Shown: piece after piece, positions 25,471 to 35,046 of the stretch
Layout of the letters: the number at the start of each line of letters is the position of its first letter
Numbering within the stretch: position 1 is the first letter of the stretch
Source: a virus
DNA length: 64,000 bases
Reading direction: 5' to 3' (one strand)
IMG/VR virus record: IMGVR_UViG_3300001683_000016
Coordinates: 1 to 64,000 of that record
The notes under the pieces: model-generated
Seen by the model: the letters and a program-made list of their open reading frames with translations, nothing else
Database searches by the model: none
What the model was told of the DNA's origin: nothing
Position numbers and translations under genes: made by a program

Positions 25471-26240
25471 TCTTCTTCGCTCCTATCAGTAAACATACAG
25501 TATGTACCCCACATCCATGGAGGTATTCTTACAGGTATAGTTCCGTCATTTGTATGCAACTTATCACCAAGTCCTTGAATGGACGTGCTACCTACTGCAC
25601 AACCTTGGTCAGTACCTATGTTAGAGTCTACGTATTCTATCATTTCTTCACGACTCAATGCATGATATTCATAATTCATCTCGCTTTCGTTAAACTTACT
25701 GGAACGTAATCTAAATCGCATGAAGTATTTGTCACCCATAAGTAGGTGGTAATCATCGGGGTCTATGCTAATCTCCTCATCATTATTTGGATTTGTAAGA
25801 ACGTAAGCCCACACTTCTAGAGTAGTAGTGTCACCGTTGTCGAGTAGTATCTCTCTATCTTCTATGTAACTAGGCCATATATCTTCTAGCCCCATGTCTT
25901 TGAGTAATGTGCCATCACTAGCAGCCCAATTCTGTGCTATGTCTCGCTTCATGTGTATCTCCATCATCCTTGCTTCTTCTGCGCTTGTAGGTTCAGGTAA
26001 TACTTGGGTGGTGTCCTCTAAGAGAGTAAAACCAACATCAAACATTAATACTTTCATACGTTGAAGATTATCTTCTGCTTCCGCGTTCTCCACTTTAGAC
26101 TTCAAAGACCAAGTGTTCTCACTTACCTTTACGAAAGTTAATCCGCTACCATCAGGCATCCATATTCCACCTATTTGCATCTCTGCAAAATGTTTCATTG
26201 CCCACTCTTTTAATTTTCTATCAGGTTTCCATTCATTCAT
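25467..26240 (-). CDS. Hypothetical acidic protein
   Basis: 257 residues, acidic, alpha/beta, ending SEEE. It starts with a helical EWAMKHFAEMQIGG and has an extended Asp/Glu-rich middle. No catalytic motif or membrane segment. It is coupled to the zinc protein upstream by an 8-bp overlap. Confidence 0.55.
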   Translation of the reverse strand: MNEWKPDRKLKEWAMKHFAEMQIGGIWMPDGSGLTFVKVSENTWSLKSKVENAEAEDNLQRMKVLMFDVGFTLLEDTTQVLPEPTSAEEARMMEIHMKRDIAQNWAASDGTLLKDMGLEDIWPSYIEDREILLDNGDTTTLEVWAYVLTNPNNDEEISIDPDDYHLLMGDKYFMRFRLRSSKFNESEMNYEYHALSREEMIEYVDSNIGTDQGCAVGSTSIQGLGDKLHTNDGTIPVRIPPWMWGTYCMFTDRSEEE

Positions 26241-26529
26241 TTTTTATATCTCCATTTATTTCTATATCATCTGCATACATAACGTACTTATCACAATTTA
26301 TACAAGCAAATACATCTCCGGTGTCCGTCTTTAACACAAGACAACTCTTACACCCTTGGTTACACATAGGACAGACTATATTAGTACCGCTAGACCACAG
26401 CAGGACTTCAGCATCTCCCCATGCAAATGTAAATGTCCTACCCTCTATATTTACAGTGTTTGCCTCCGCTATTACTGACATCATATAAGGTGTAATTGAT
26501 ACCTCATCCGGTAACAATTTTTTCCACAT
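26233..26529 (-). CDS. Zinc-ribbon protein
   Basis: 98 residues. CPMC, CKSC and CINC between residues ~57 and 81 make a double or nested zinc site. Overlaps its upstream neighbour by 26 bases. Confidence 0.55.
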   Translation of the reverse strand: MWKKLLPDEVSITPYMMSVIAEANTVNIEGRTFTFAWGDAEVLLWSSGTNIVCPMCNQGCKSCLVLKTDTGDVFACINCDKYVMYADDIEINGDIKNE

Positions 26530-28156
26530 CCTCTTTAGTTTCTTCTTGATTCAAAATTTGAGGTCTTTTGTAAAATTTCGCTGTTTTCTCATTCAGATAA
26601 GCAATATGTTTGTCATAGTCTTGTGGTGTGCCCCAAAAGAGCGCATGTAGAACTTCCTTTGGTGTAGGTATTATTTCAGGTTCTTTATCCGCATCCATTT
26701 CTAAAATATGTGTTGTAGTTGTTAATTTCATGTTTTCCGAAGGTTCTATTGAATCTAAACCTGCTGTAGCATCCCACGTTCTACCATCTTTATTTACTGC
26801 ACCTAGTTTACACGCTAGTTGATTAGCCATATTTTTGAAATTTGCTGCTGATTTCAAATCAGGAAATCTATATGGTAATGTTACTCCGTCTCGCCATCCA
26901 TATTTTTGTTTTATGTGATAAGTTTTTATTGATTCTTTGTCACAATATGACTTAGGTACTGTATTATTATTATCCACATGATAATCCGTATTCTCTTTAC
27001 CCGGAATCCATTTGAATTTAGCAATCTCGTGTCCAAAAGATTTGCGTGATTCATATTTTGTATATTTCCAACCATTGACTAAATCATGCTCTTTCCTATT
27101 TTTCTTACTAGTTTGTGTTATCCAATTTTGTAAACTAAATAACCAATCCCAATTCTTCCAAGTGTATCTAGCCTTATTCCTCAAACCTTCCTTGCGTACA
27201 ACATTAAAGTTCCTAGCAGACATACGCCTCAAAGCACCATTAATCTCTTTGATGACTCTCTTTTCTTCCATAATATTACCAAGACTTCTAGCATTTTTAT
27301 TCCATAAAATAACTCTTTCAGGTGAGATATTTTTGTAACCGTTGTATCCAAAATAACCTTGAATTTGGTCGATATGCCACCCATTTTCTACAACTGCCTC
27401 TCCTCTTTCTCTGCTCCACAATTGTGTGAATCCGTCTCCATTTTCTGTTTTTACCATTACCCAGTCTGTAATATACGACCCATCATGATGTCCACACTTT
27501 TGTTCAGGGTCGTCTTTCCACCCACATACACCTTGAGTATTTTTCATCTCGTATAGGTTGGCGCTAGAGTTAGATGGTGTAGCCCATTTGGTGCTACCTA
27601 ATTTCTTCTCAATTGCCAACCTAAGAGGCTTGTATTTATTACTCAATAGCATACCTATAAGGGCAGAAATATCATTATTAATGAGTGTAGCATAATGGCT
27701 GGTAGTTCTAAATTTTCCATACGAATCAAGTCCTGTGATTTTGTTTTTCATTAACCAATTTACTAAAGTAGTCTTACCTTCCATGTAGATTATATCATTA
27801 ACTAGTATAGGGGCTTTAAACGTACAAACCAAACCATTAACCATATCTTTTTCACATGATTTAGTTTCAGGGTTAGGCACTTTACCATATGCAACTGTCT
27901 GCGACATCATCGCTGTTGCTGCTCTTGTATATTGATTAACTAAATCTTTAGCGCTCAAGTCTGCATTTGGTCCAGCGGATGCTAATGAATAAGCAACTGC
28001 GGCATCAATAGGATAACACTTACCTATTGTTTGTTTAGTCTTTCCAATTGCGTGGTCTATTATAATTTGATTATCTGTAAACATTATCGTGTCATCTACT
28101 ATACCTGCTTTCATGTATCTATTCCATGTATTCCATCCTTGTCTTTCTGCCGCCAT
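26504..28156 (-). CDS. Large hypothetical protein
   Basis: 550 residues, basic, unusually rich in Trp, Asn and Lys (for example RYTWKNWDWLFSLQNWI). A GKTT sequence in MEGKTTLVNW lacks the glycine-rich lead of a real Walker A. A C-G-x8-C-G-H-H segment near 213-223 might bind metal. No family recognised. A large conserved-looking protein of unknown role in U8. Confidence 0.55.
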   Translation of the reverse strand: MAAERQGWNTWNRYMKAGIVDDTIMFTDNQIIIDHAIGKTKQTIGKCYPIDAAVAYSLASAGPNADLSAKDLVNQYTRAATAMMSQTVAYGKVPNPETKSCEKDMVNGLVCTFKAPILVNDIIYMEGKTTLVNWLMKNKITGLDSYGKFRTTSHYATLINNDISALIGMLLSNKYKPLRLAIEKKLGSTKWATPSNSSANLYEMKNTQGVCGWKDDPEQKCGHHDGSYITDWVMVKTENGDGFTQLWSRERGEAVVENGWHIDQIQGYFGYNGYKNISPERVILWNKNARSLGNIMEEKRVIKEINGALRRMSARNFNVVRKEGLRNKARYTWKNWDWLFSLQNWITQTSKKNRKEHDLVNGWKYTKYESRKSFGHEIAKFKWIPGKENTDYHVDNNNTVPKSYCDKESIKTYHIKQKYGWRDGVTLPYRFPDLKSAANFKNMANQLACKLGAVNKDGRTWDATAGLDSIEPSENMKLTTTTHILEMDADKEPEIIPTPKEVLHALFWGTPQDYDKHIAYLNEKTAKFYKRPQILNQEETKEDVEKIVTG

Positions 28157-28157
28157 C

Positions 28158-28775
28158 TCATACCACCTCTATTTTTATTTCTTTCACTTTATTTTCTACT
28201 TCAACATTATTTGATATACCTTCTATATTCTCGGTCAAAACATATATCTGTTTAACACAATTTAATTGGGTACGTGACAACGGTGATGGACCCATATAAT
28301 TCACAGTATAATTACCACAATTACCGGTAAAATATGGTAAACTGCGCAGTTTATCTGATAATTCTATCACCACTAGATTATAGTCACCTAGATTCTTACG
28401 AAACCTAGTTTTCAAAGCATGTTTAATATAACCAATACTGTAAGCAGTCCATGTTTGTGATATATATCCCTTCATAACACTAGTATCAAAATATTTTACT
28501 GATTCTGATATTTTAAAAGTATTATAATATCCTGTGTAAGGATACAGACTTATACAATGTAACTCATTTGTTTCTTTGTCTTGTAGGGCATAATAACCGG
28601 TATGCTCTTGGGGATATAATTTAGTACCATCTGCTAATGTTACTGCCTGATTGTGGCTCCCATACTGGTATTCATCACTCAAAAAGTATCTATTTGATAA
28701 TCCCATTGGCTTTCGATACCCTGATATTTGCACACTTTCTCCGTTTAGTATTGTCATTTTATCTTCTTCTGTCAT
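28158..28775 (-). CDS. Hypothetical protein, first gene of U8
   Basis: 205 residues from ATG 28775. The leader between the 22-bp element and this ATG reads GAAGGAGAGAGAAAT, an evident ribosome-binding site; the in-frame MKEGERN codons before it are therefore probably untranslated. Rich in Tyr, with a repeated YTGYY-like pattern (HTGYYALQ, PYTGYYNTF). No known domain. Confidence 0.55.
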   Translation of the reverse strand: MTEEDKMTILNGESVQISGYRKPMGLSNRYFLSDEYQYGSHNQAVTLADGTKLYPQEHTGYYALQDKETNELHCISLYPYTGYYNTFKISESVKYFDTSVMKGYISQTWTAYSIGYIKHALKTRFRKNLGDYNLVVIELSDKLRSLPYFTGNCGNYTVNYMGPSPLSRTQLNCVKQIYVLTENIEGISNNVEVENKVKEIKIEVV

Positions 28776-28793
28776 ATTTCTCTCTCCTTCTTT

Positions 28794-28815
28794 CATTCTT
28801 TGTTTAAGTAGTCAA
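28794..28815 (-). promoter_or_regulatory. 22-bp operon-boundary element, copy 8
   Basis: 9 nt after the 28824 stop and 18 nt before the U8 first start. The downstream leader is the same as that of copy 6. Confidence 0.7.
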
Positions 28816-28823
28816 TCATTCTT

Positions 28824-29396
28824 CTACGCGAACTCGACCTCTATCCCTACTCGTTCTGCATGTTTAAGCGCAATTTCAGGGGAATAGTTTACTGTTTTTG
28901 GTAACATCATTATCGCCTCAACGTCCCAGTAATTGCCTGATAATGCACCATCCCATGCCGCTCTCATGAGTGAAGGTGTTGAGTAAACAGCCTCGTCTAA
29001 ATTTATTGTAGGGCATCCACTTTTATCTATTAAGAAAGGGTCAAAACCTCTTATTCTGATGTCCATAAACGATGGGTCTGTACGTATGTAATATACTAGA
29101 CTAGAAAAGAATCCAACAGGTACGTCGTGCATTTCTGATAACTCTTTCCATAGAGAGAGCATAATCGGCGTATCTAAAATATCGCAAGGTGCGAGCGATG
29201 CCCAACCTGTATGATTAACGAGACTATCATCAATTAGCATTGTGTGTGCCTGAGTTAGTTTTCTCCTCTCAGATATCATTGCTGCTGTACGAGATGGTAT
29301 AGGAAATGTAGTACCTATCTCACTTATGAGTAAACTAAGAGTACCCCAAATATCATTCAACACATGTTCCGCAGGCTTAAACGGTAACTTATTCAT
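28824..29396 (-). CDS. Hypothetical protein
   Basis: 190 residues from ATG 29396 (MNKLPFKPAEH), which overlaps the upstream stop in ATGA. Predominantly helical with a hydrophobic middle (IMLSLWKELSEM...VGFFSSLVYYI) that is probably buried core rather than membrane. No family recognised. Confidence 0.5.
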   Translation of the reverse strand: MNKLPFKPAEHVLNDIWGTLSLLISEIGTTFPIPSRTAAMISERRKLTQAHTMLIDDSLVNHTGWASLAPCDILDTPIMLSLWKELSEMHDVPVGFFSSLVYYIRTDPSFMDIRIRGFDPFLIDKSGCPTINLDEAVYSTPSLMRAAWDGALSGNYWDVEAIMMLPKTVNYSPEIALKHAERVGIEVEFA

Positions 29397-29671
29397 AATT
29401 CCACCATCTTTCCATCGTGAATGTACCCCGGTGAACCCTTCCAATTCTCTCGGTTGAACATTTCCCACATATTCATCATGGCTTTGAAGTTCGACTCACT
29501 GTAATCTAAGACAACGAATATTGAGCCGCTCTTCATGTGTATGTCCACGTTGACGTTCTTATACGCACTTCTTTTCATTGCCTTGTTGTGAGGACGGCGA
29601 ACAATCGCTACTACCTCGGTCATTACTATGTATGCTTCTCCTGTCTGTGTGTTACATCTCATGTATGTCAT
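29393..29671 (-). CDS. Hypothetical protein
   Basis: 92 residues, beta-rich (EAYIVMTEVVAIVRR, VDIHMKSGSIFVVLDY) then a helix. It looks like a small PH- or OB-like domain but is unassigned. Basic. Confidence 0.5.
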   Translation of the reverse strand: MTYMRCNTQTGEAYIVMTEVVAIVRRPHNKAMKRSAYKNVNVDIHMKSGSIFVVLDYSESNFKAMMNMWEMFNRENWKGSPGYIHDGKMVEL

Positions 29672-30063
29672 ACTTTCACCCCATCTGTAGTGTAAGGTTC
29701 TTCGTCTGAATCTTCTATGAAGCCTGCTTTTTCAGCAAACAGAAGTAGATTTTTGACTCCAACAGAAAGAGGGTGCATGTTTAGCACAGCCCCGCTTGGG
29801 TGATTTCCGGGCGTACCGGGGATGAATATCTGAGGCACTTTATTTGTGTATCTAATAATCTGAAATGGTGTGTAAGCAAGTGTATTAGATGCCGCAGATA
29901 GATTCACAGCCGGCTGCTCTCTCAACCACATGCTAACTTCGGTAGTAGTACGTACCTTTGTAGCAAAGCCATATTCTCGACCTTGATTTACACTCTTAGA
30001 TACACCTTGTATGTGCATCACCCCTTCGTCATAATTGCATTTTACTTGTAATCTTTCTTCCAT
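29668..30063 (-). CDS. Hypothetical protein
   Basis: 131 residues, mixed strands. Pro/Gly-rich FIPGTPGNHPSG near the middle; acidic end. No motif recognised. Lies between the phosphatase and a small beta protein. Confidence 0.5.
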   Translation of the reverse strand: MEERLQVKCNYDEGVMHIQGVSKSVNQGREYGFATKVRTTTEVSMWLREQPAVNLSAASNTLAYTPFQIIRYTNKVPQIFIPGTPGNHPSGAVLNMHPLSVGVKNLLLFAEKAGFIEDSDEEPYTTDGVKV

Positions 30064-30065
30064 AT

Positions 30066-31259
30066 TTATTTCTCCATGTTTATTTTTCTTTGCCCCGTAA
30101 ATTCTATACCTTGTATTGCACTACGGGATTGTTTATACGCTGGAGATTTCATAGAAACTATTTCATCTCCTATAGTTTTTAGTAAATGAACGGGTATGTA
30201 TCTGTTACCTATCTTTATCGTTTCATAACCATTCTTATCTCTTCTAATGTTCATCTCTCTTCTCATTGCTTCACCTACATAAGATACATTTTCATCATAC
30301 ATTTCTATTTGATGATACATATCATTTGTTACTAAACAGTATTTTGTTTTATTACCATTGAGAAATTCTTGGTCTACTTGTAGAAAACCATTATCACAGT
30401 CACATATACCACACGGTGTAGTAAATGTATGAGCATTTGCTTTACGCCATTGTTGGTGGTAGCAATCACTACACTCTATAATAGTCCAACCTTTTTCTAT
30501 AGGTGTGTTAATCTTGGGTACTTCCTTTCCAAACGGTGTAAAATCATCTAGTGTATGTTTCTTTGGTTTACCGTTCTTTCTATCATTAGCCTTACGCCTA
30601 GACTTGGATTTCTTCTCTTCTTTAATCATCAATATTTCTTCTGCTTTTAGTTCATCATCTGTGAGTAAACTTTCATCATTATAATCAAAGTTAGACCACT
30701 GTGTTTGTGTTACTGCTATAACAGACTCTCCCACAGGTATACCACATATATCAGCAACATATGTTTGCTGTGATTTAGCCTCTACTGCATGGTTACAAAA
30801 ATTATCACGTACCCATGTAATAAGTTCAGCAGCAGTAGTCCATGTGTGTTGTTTTTTAGGTATTAATAAGTGTGCTAATATAGCCAACTGAACGCCAGTA
30901 CGACCATGACCACCCATACATTGTGTTGATATTGTTTTGATATTGTTATCCTTTATGTCTTGTATTAATGCCTTCCACCAAGATGAGCCTAAGTTACTAG
31001 GTATACTATAATCAGGCCAATCTATTTCTATAACAGTAGGTGTGTTGCCACCTATAATAGACGATGATGACTTCCAACCTACGGGTAAAATATCAATCAT
31101 TCTAGCACTTTGTATAACGCCTATTGGACCCATAGCCAAGTCAGGCACAGGCTTCATTTTATGCCACCCACCTTTTCTATTCGTTCCGCCAGCATATACT
31201 TTTATTTTACCAGTGTCAAACACTAGTGGGTTTCCTTCGTGACATCCTTGTTTGTTCAT
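30066..31259 (-). CDS. Protein tyrosine phosphatase-like enzyme with C-terminal zinc region
   Basis: 397 residues. The phosphatase signature C-x5-R-T is present as C114-MGGHG-R120-T, preceded by a canonical general-acid loop WPD at 81-83. A later NHAVEAKSQQTYV supplies a Q-loop-like segment. Expected to remove phosphate from Tyr, or from Ser/Thr if of dual-specificity type. Residues ~205-235 are highly basic (KKSKSRRKANDRKNGKPKKH), and CSDC...CGICDC follows as a zinc site. With the tagged kinase at 19748 it gives the virus both halves of a phosphorylation switch. It overlaps the large PEP-utiliser-like gene by 4 bp. Confidence 0.7.
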   Translation of the reverse strand: MNKQGCHEGNPLVFDTGKIKVYAGGTNRKGGWHKMKPVPDLAMGPIGVIQSARMIDILPVGWKSSSSIIGGNTPTVIEIDWPDYSIPSNLGSSWWKALIQDIKDNNIKTISTQCMGGHGRTGVQLAILAHLLIPKKQHTWTTAAELITWVRDNFCNHAVEAKSQQTYVADICGIPVGESVIAVTQTQWSNFDYNDESLLTDDELKAEEILMIKEEKKSKSRRKANDRKNGKPKKHTLDDFTPFGKEVPKINTPIEKGWTIIECSDCYHQQWRKANAHTFTTPCGICDCDNGFLQVDQEFLNGNKTKYCLVTNDMYHQIEMYDENVSYVGEAMRREMNIRRDKNGYETIKIGNRYIPVHLLKTIGDEIVSMKSPAYKQSRSAIQGIEFTGQRKINMEK

Positions 31260-33793
31260 TGTACTTCCTCTTTTAATACTTTTAATACTTCATCTGTCCA
31301 AGTGTTATTATCAGACATTTGATTTCGCAAAAACTTTTGAAGTAATTCAGATAATAACGGGTATGTGACATCTAATTTATTTAATCCATTCCACCCATTT
31401 ATCCACATCTGAGGTGTTACATCTTGATACTTCTTCTCTCTTAATAATGATGCTACTGCATAACTTTCTAATGAAGAGACATCCTTACCGCTTGCCATAA
31501 ACACCTCAGGGTATGAATTAGTTAGTAGTTGAGAACTAACACTACCATACTTTAAGTCCATTACAAGCACATCATTCTCTTTACATAACTTACATGTAGA
31601 CATTCCACAAGGTATGAATCCTTCGGCGGTTGAGTATTTATTATTCCAGTGCATATATTTAGGTCCACACGCAACTGCTGCATCCCTAAGAGCCTCAGGT
31701 ATTTCGAGACTATTTGCTATAAATTGTTGACGAAAATAACTCGCCCCTTTACCTCTCAAGAAGTTGAACAAAGTTATCCAGTCTGCATTGGGTACTGCAT
31801 TTTTCTCATTTACATCTCCATCCATAAACTCAGATGCTAACTCATATGTTCTAAACATATATGCTAATGAATCAGGTGAGTGAGAAAATAGACCTTTCTG
31901 ATTATCTGTACCGCTTGAATGTAGGCTACTATAATCAAACGCTTTTTGTGAAAGGAACTTATCGTATAAGAAGCCCCCGTTATGCTCAAGATTCTTTGCA
32001 AGATTTACTTCCCCTATCAATTCATTTAATGTTTCTTGATTTGGATTTACTAAAAAGGCATTAACTGATTTACATACGTTAGCGCCTCTTGATGCACACT
32101 CAGCCCAATTAGTACCACCAAAACTAGTGCTAGTACCCCAACCAGTAGAGAATTGCTTCTTACACCATGTGAGAGCAAGAGCAATTTCTATTGTATCTAC
32201 ATTCATTTGTTCGACTAAAGCATAGTAATGTTGACGAACAGTACTAGCGTGTTTATTACCACTCACTTCTCTCCACTTAGTTTCACCCATCATTGTTGTT
32301 AATGTAGGCCACAAATCCACCATCATATTCTTTTTATAATCTTTACAATATCTCATCTCACCTAGTGAGACAGCGAGGATTGCTTTAGTCATCCAACCAA
32401 CAAAAGCCCCTGATAAGTAAGCATCGTTTATACCATTGTAATTCATGCCACCTGCCCATTGATGAAAGAAGTGGGCAAACCATCCTTGCTGTCTCTGCCA
32501 GTGTGTTTGTGAACGTAGTAAACCAGCCTTGAACGCCTCTATATATTCAGGGGCACAAGCATTGTATGGTTGTGGTATAATATCCCAATTAGGGTCAAGT
32601 GCAAGCCATGTGGGTGTGCCTTCTGTAAATCTATCCCCAACATTAACTTCACCAACCACGTAGGGTATACCGTGTTGTCTAGCATGAGCGCAAATATGAG
32701 ACATCAGAGAACCTGTTGGATGTGATATAACAAAACCTTTAGGACACTTCTCTCTTGTAATATTCTCTTCTAACCACGCTACTTCTTCTAATCCTGATGC
32801 TACCCATACTGCACCTAGTGATGCTATACCCGACGTGCTTAGGAACTCTGTCATATCTTTTACTTCACATCGACCAGTTGTGCCAGCACTACCAGTAATT
32901 TTTGCTACTTTCAAACAGGTATTATCAGGACAATCAAGTTCTTCGTTTACGTTTTCGACCTTATAGTTAGGACAACTCACATTTGTGTGCCATGTAAAAG
33001 GGGACGCTCTAGGTGGATTAGGTGGTGAAGCACGTATCTGTGTGATATATGGTTCATTACCACCGCCCATTTTCTTCTTGTATTCTTCATCTCTTTTGTA
33101 TACAAACTCTAACTCGTAATTAGTTGTACCAGTTTTAATATCAAATTCATGACTATTATTTATCATGTTAATATCATTACTCATGTAAGTTTGAGTAGGA
33201 TTCAAAGCGAAGTATAGTGTTCTTTCATTACCTGCTGTGATACCATCGTGTCCTTTACCGATAGTAGCAAACTGCTGGGGTGCTAGTACAGCACTAGATG
33301 TCGCATGAACAAAGGGTTGTAATATCATACAACCTCTTGGGTCTTCTTTCTTCATAGTCTCAGTCAATGAAATCCAATTTTCTTGTAGGTTTTCTTTAGT
33401 AACTTTGATTGATTCAAGCACACCATGCCTAGCAAACTCAGGGCAAGCACGAAGGAAGGCAGTTTCTCCATCTTCACATTCAGGTAGTATTCTACCGAAC
33501 GCTGCATTCACTACATCAATTGTATCATCTAATAGAATTAGTTCTAAGGGTAAAGGTTTCCATCGTATTGAACCTCCCTTATACGCCATATCAACTTTTA
33601 TTAAATCATCTGCTTTCTGTGCACTTACAAACGACAAGCGTTCTTTTTGTGTCGTTGATTGTTTGTATGCACCATCTTTTATTATTGCGTCCTTCTCGTC
33701 TGTTAATTCATTATATATGTTTGCAAATAAATCTTCGGCGGTTAACTCACCTATGTCATCGTAAGATTTACTGTCGTCTTTAGTTATAGTCAT
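31256..33793 (-). CDS. Large protein with PEP-utiliser mobile-domain-like segment
   Basis: 845 residues, the second largest product of the leftward block. Near residues 355-395, KGFVISHPTGSLMSHICAHA followed by RQHGIPYVVG resembles the swivelling phosphohistidine domain of PEP synthase, PPDK and rifampin phosphotransferase (pattern G-x-x-S-H-x2-I-x-A-R-x3-I-P). SH would carry the phosphorylated His. Upstream, CMILQPFVHATSSAV near residue 157 recalls the end of the matching ATP-grasp domain. The C-terminal half is novel, with a CxxC (STCKLC). Either an unusual phosphotransferase or a protein that reuses the fold. First gene of U7. Confidence 0.4.
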   Translation of the reverse strand: MTITKDDSKSYDDIGELTAEDLFANIYNELTDEKDAIIKDGAYKQSTTQKERLSFVSAQKADDLIKVDMAYKGGSIRWKPLPLELILLDDTIDVVNAAFGRILPECEDGETAFLRACPEFARHGVLESIKVTKENLQENWISLTETMKKEDPRGCMILQPFVHATSSAVLAPQQFATIGKGHDGITAGNERTLYFALNPTQTYMSNDINMINNSHEFDIKTGTTNYELEFVYKRDEEYKKKMGGGNEPYITQIRASPPNPPRASPFTWHTNVSCPNYKVENVNEELDCPDNTCLKVAKITGSAGTTGRCEVKDMTEFLSTSGIASLGAVWVASGLEEVAWLEENITREKCPKGFVISHPTGSLMSHICAHARQHGIPYVVGEVNVGDRFTEGTPTWLALDPNWDIIPQPYNACAPEYIEAFKAGLLRSQTHWQRQQGWFAHFFHQWAGGMNYNGINDAYLSGAFVGWMTKAILAVSLGEMRYCKDYKKNMMVDLWPTLTTMMGETKWREVSGNKHASTVRQHYYALVEQMNVDTIEIALALTWCKKQFSTGWGTSTSFGGTNWAECASRGANVCKSVNAFLVNPNQETLNELIGEVNLAKNLEHNGGFLYDKFLSQKAFDYSSLHSSGTDNQKGLFSHSPDSLAYMFRTYELASEFMDGDVNEKNAVPNADWITLFNFLRGKGASYFRQQFIANSLEIPEALRDAAVACGPKYMHWNNKYSTAEGFIPCGMSTCKLCKENDVLVMDLKYGSVSSQLLTNSYPEVFMASGKDVSSLESYAVASLLREKKYQDVTPQMWINGWNGLNKLDVTYPLLSELLQKFLRNQMSDNNTWTDEVLKVLKEEVQ

Positions 33794-33812
33794 TTTAATT
33801 CCTTCCTTCTTT

Positions 33813-33834
33813 CATTCTTTGTTTAAGTAGTCAA
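33813..33834 (-). promoter_or_regulatory. 22-bp operon-boundary element, copy 7
   Basis: 19 nt before the start of the 845-residue gene, with GAAGGAAGGA between. The preceding gene stops 25 nt upstream. Confidence 0.7.
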
Positions 33835-33859
33835 TAGGTTTCATCTCGTCTGTATACAT

Positions 33860-34045
33860 TCAGTCCTCTTGGACTTGACCGCTAAAAGTAGTTCCGCACT
33901 TCTTACATTCAATTACTATATCAAATTGACATTGATAAGTATTGTAATGATACTCATTAATACAAACATCTTCGTGTTCACAATCCGGCGCACCATCAAG
34001 GTATGCGTGGTCTGCCGCCGTCATACTGTCAGGGTAGTTGTTCAT
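33860..34045 (-). CDS. Zinc-finger microprotein
   Basis: 61 residues with CEHEDVC, a Cys in YQCQF and CKKCG near the end, fitting one zinc ribbon. Last gene of U6. Confidence 0.5.
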   Translation of the reverse strand: MNNYPDSMTAADHAYLDGAPDCEHEDVCINEYHYNTYQCQFDIVIECKKCGTTFSGQVQED

Positions 34046-34209
34046 TCAACCAACTCCTTTTCCTTCCTCAACCTGACTGTTTCATAGATAGCAACTTCTG
34101 CCTTTATTGCATCGAAGGCCGCTACTAAATCACCGATATTTGCGGCTTCCTTTTTGTCAAATCTCTTGATGATATTTCTAATTCTTCGCATTCTATAATC
34201 CACGCTCAT
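34042..34209 (-). CDS. Small helical basic protein
   Basis: 55 residues (MSVDYRMRRIRNII...), one or two charged helices. Joined to both neighbours by ATGA overlaps. No motif. Confidence 0.45.
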   Translation of the reverse strand: MSVDYRMRRIRNIIKRFDKKEAANIGDLVAAFDAIKAEVAIYETVRLRKEKELVE

Positions 34210-34403
34210 GCTCTCACCTTCTCCAATTCAGTATCGGAAAAATCACTACTTCTTTTTAGACTACATTTCTCACAAGTTATTTCAACGCAGATAGTATCTC
34301 CATGTGGGTTTTCATATCCCGCATAGAGATATGCTTCAGTTATTTTCCAAATGTGGTAAGCCTCACCTATCGCTGGCACTCTTGCTGGACATTCCTCGGT
34401 CAC
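34206..34403 (-). CDS. Small zinc-binding protein
   Basis: 65 residues. TCEKCSLKR near 48-56 plus earlier C and H residues suggest a single metal site. Overlaps both neighbours by 4 bp. Confidence 0.45.
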   Translation of the reverse strand: MTEECPARVPAIGEAYHIWKITEAYLYAGYENPHGDTICVEITCEKCSLKRSSDFSDTELEKVRA

Positions 34404-34561
34404 TTGCTCACCTCTAAGTGGTCGGTGTATTGTTGATATGCTTCAGTAAAGGATTCACCACACAGATTACATCTCCATTTCACAGATGCTATATTTTCTT
34501 CAAAGTTCACCCTTCCGGCAATTGGTTGAAAATTGTGCTCGTATATTGAACTACAACTCAT
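34400..34561 (-). CDS. Microprotein with C2H2-like finger
   Basis: 53 residues. CNLCGESFTEAYQQYTDH resembles the first half and helix of a C2H2 finger. ATG 34561 and TGA 34400 both sit in ATGA overlaps. Confidence 0.45.
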   Translation of the reverse strand: MSCSSIYEHNFQPIAGRVNFEENIASVKWRCNLCGESFTEAYQQYTDHLEVSK

Positions 34562-35046
34562 TCAATCGCCTCATCTGTTTTTACTAAGCCTATATGCTGA
34601 CGAATTGATATTGGTTTATCTTTGGCATGAAATTCAACCACTCCTAACCAACCACAATCGTAGCATTCTCCTTGTAAATATACTTCTAATTTGGATAAAT
34701 AAAACTCAAAATCAACACCACTTGCGCTAAAGTGTATAGTGTTTTTACAGTTAGGACAATCGTGGTTTAATGTAGTATCTATAATCTCGTAGTTTTCATG
34801 TTCTTTGTTCACATAATCCCAAGCCATTTCAAGTCTTTCATAGTCTTGACTTCTGAGTTTTTGTCCTTCAAACATATACTCAAATGTTCCACCTACATTA
34901 TCATCCCATACATCTTCAAACTGCTGTGTATCTATCAAGGGGTCGTTTTTAGCGCACTCAATGAGCGCATCTGCTACTCTCCCCATCGCGTCATAGAAAG
35001 CCTTCAAGTCTCTCTCTGTTACAACATATAATTTCTCTTCACTCAT
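34558..35046 (-). CDS. Hypothetical protein with zinc ribbon
   Basis: 162 residues from ATG 35046 (MSEEKLYVV), overlapping the upstream stop in ATGA. The first ~95 residues are helical; CPNCKNTI and CYDCGW at about 107-140 form a zinc ribbon. Unknown role. Confidence 0.55.
   Translation of the reverse strand: MSEEKLYVVTERDLKAFYDAMGRVADALIECAKNDPLIDTQQFEDVWDDNVGGTFEYMFEGQKLRSQDYERLEMAWDYVNKEHENYEIIDTTLNHDCPNCKNTIHFSASGVDFEFYLSKLEVYLQGECYDCGWLGVVEFHAKDKPISIRQHIGLVKTDEAIE

Noticed and set aside
26504-28156. GKTT in this protein as a Walker A motif
   Set aside because: The segment MEGKTTLVNW lacks the G-x4 lead and no Walker B follows at normal distance.
28776-28796. Leader peptide MKEGERN in frame with the U8 first gene (same at 35520-35540)
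   Set aside because: The ATG belongs to the 22-bp element and the codons are the ribosome-binding site of the next ATG; more likely untranslated.
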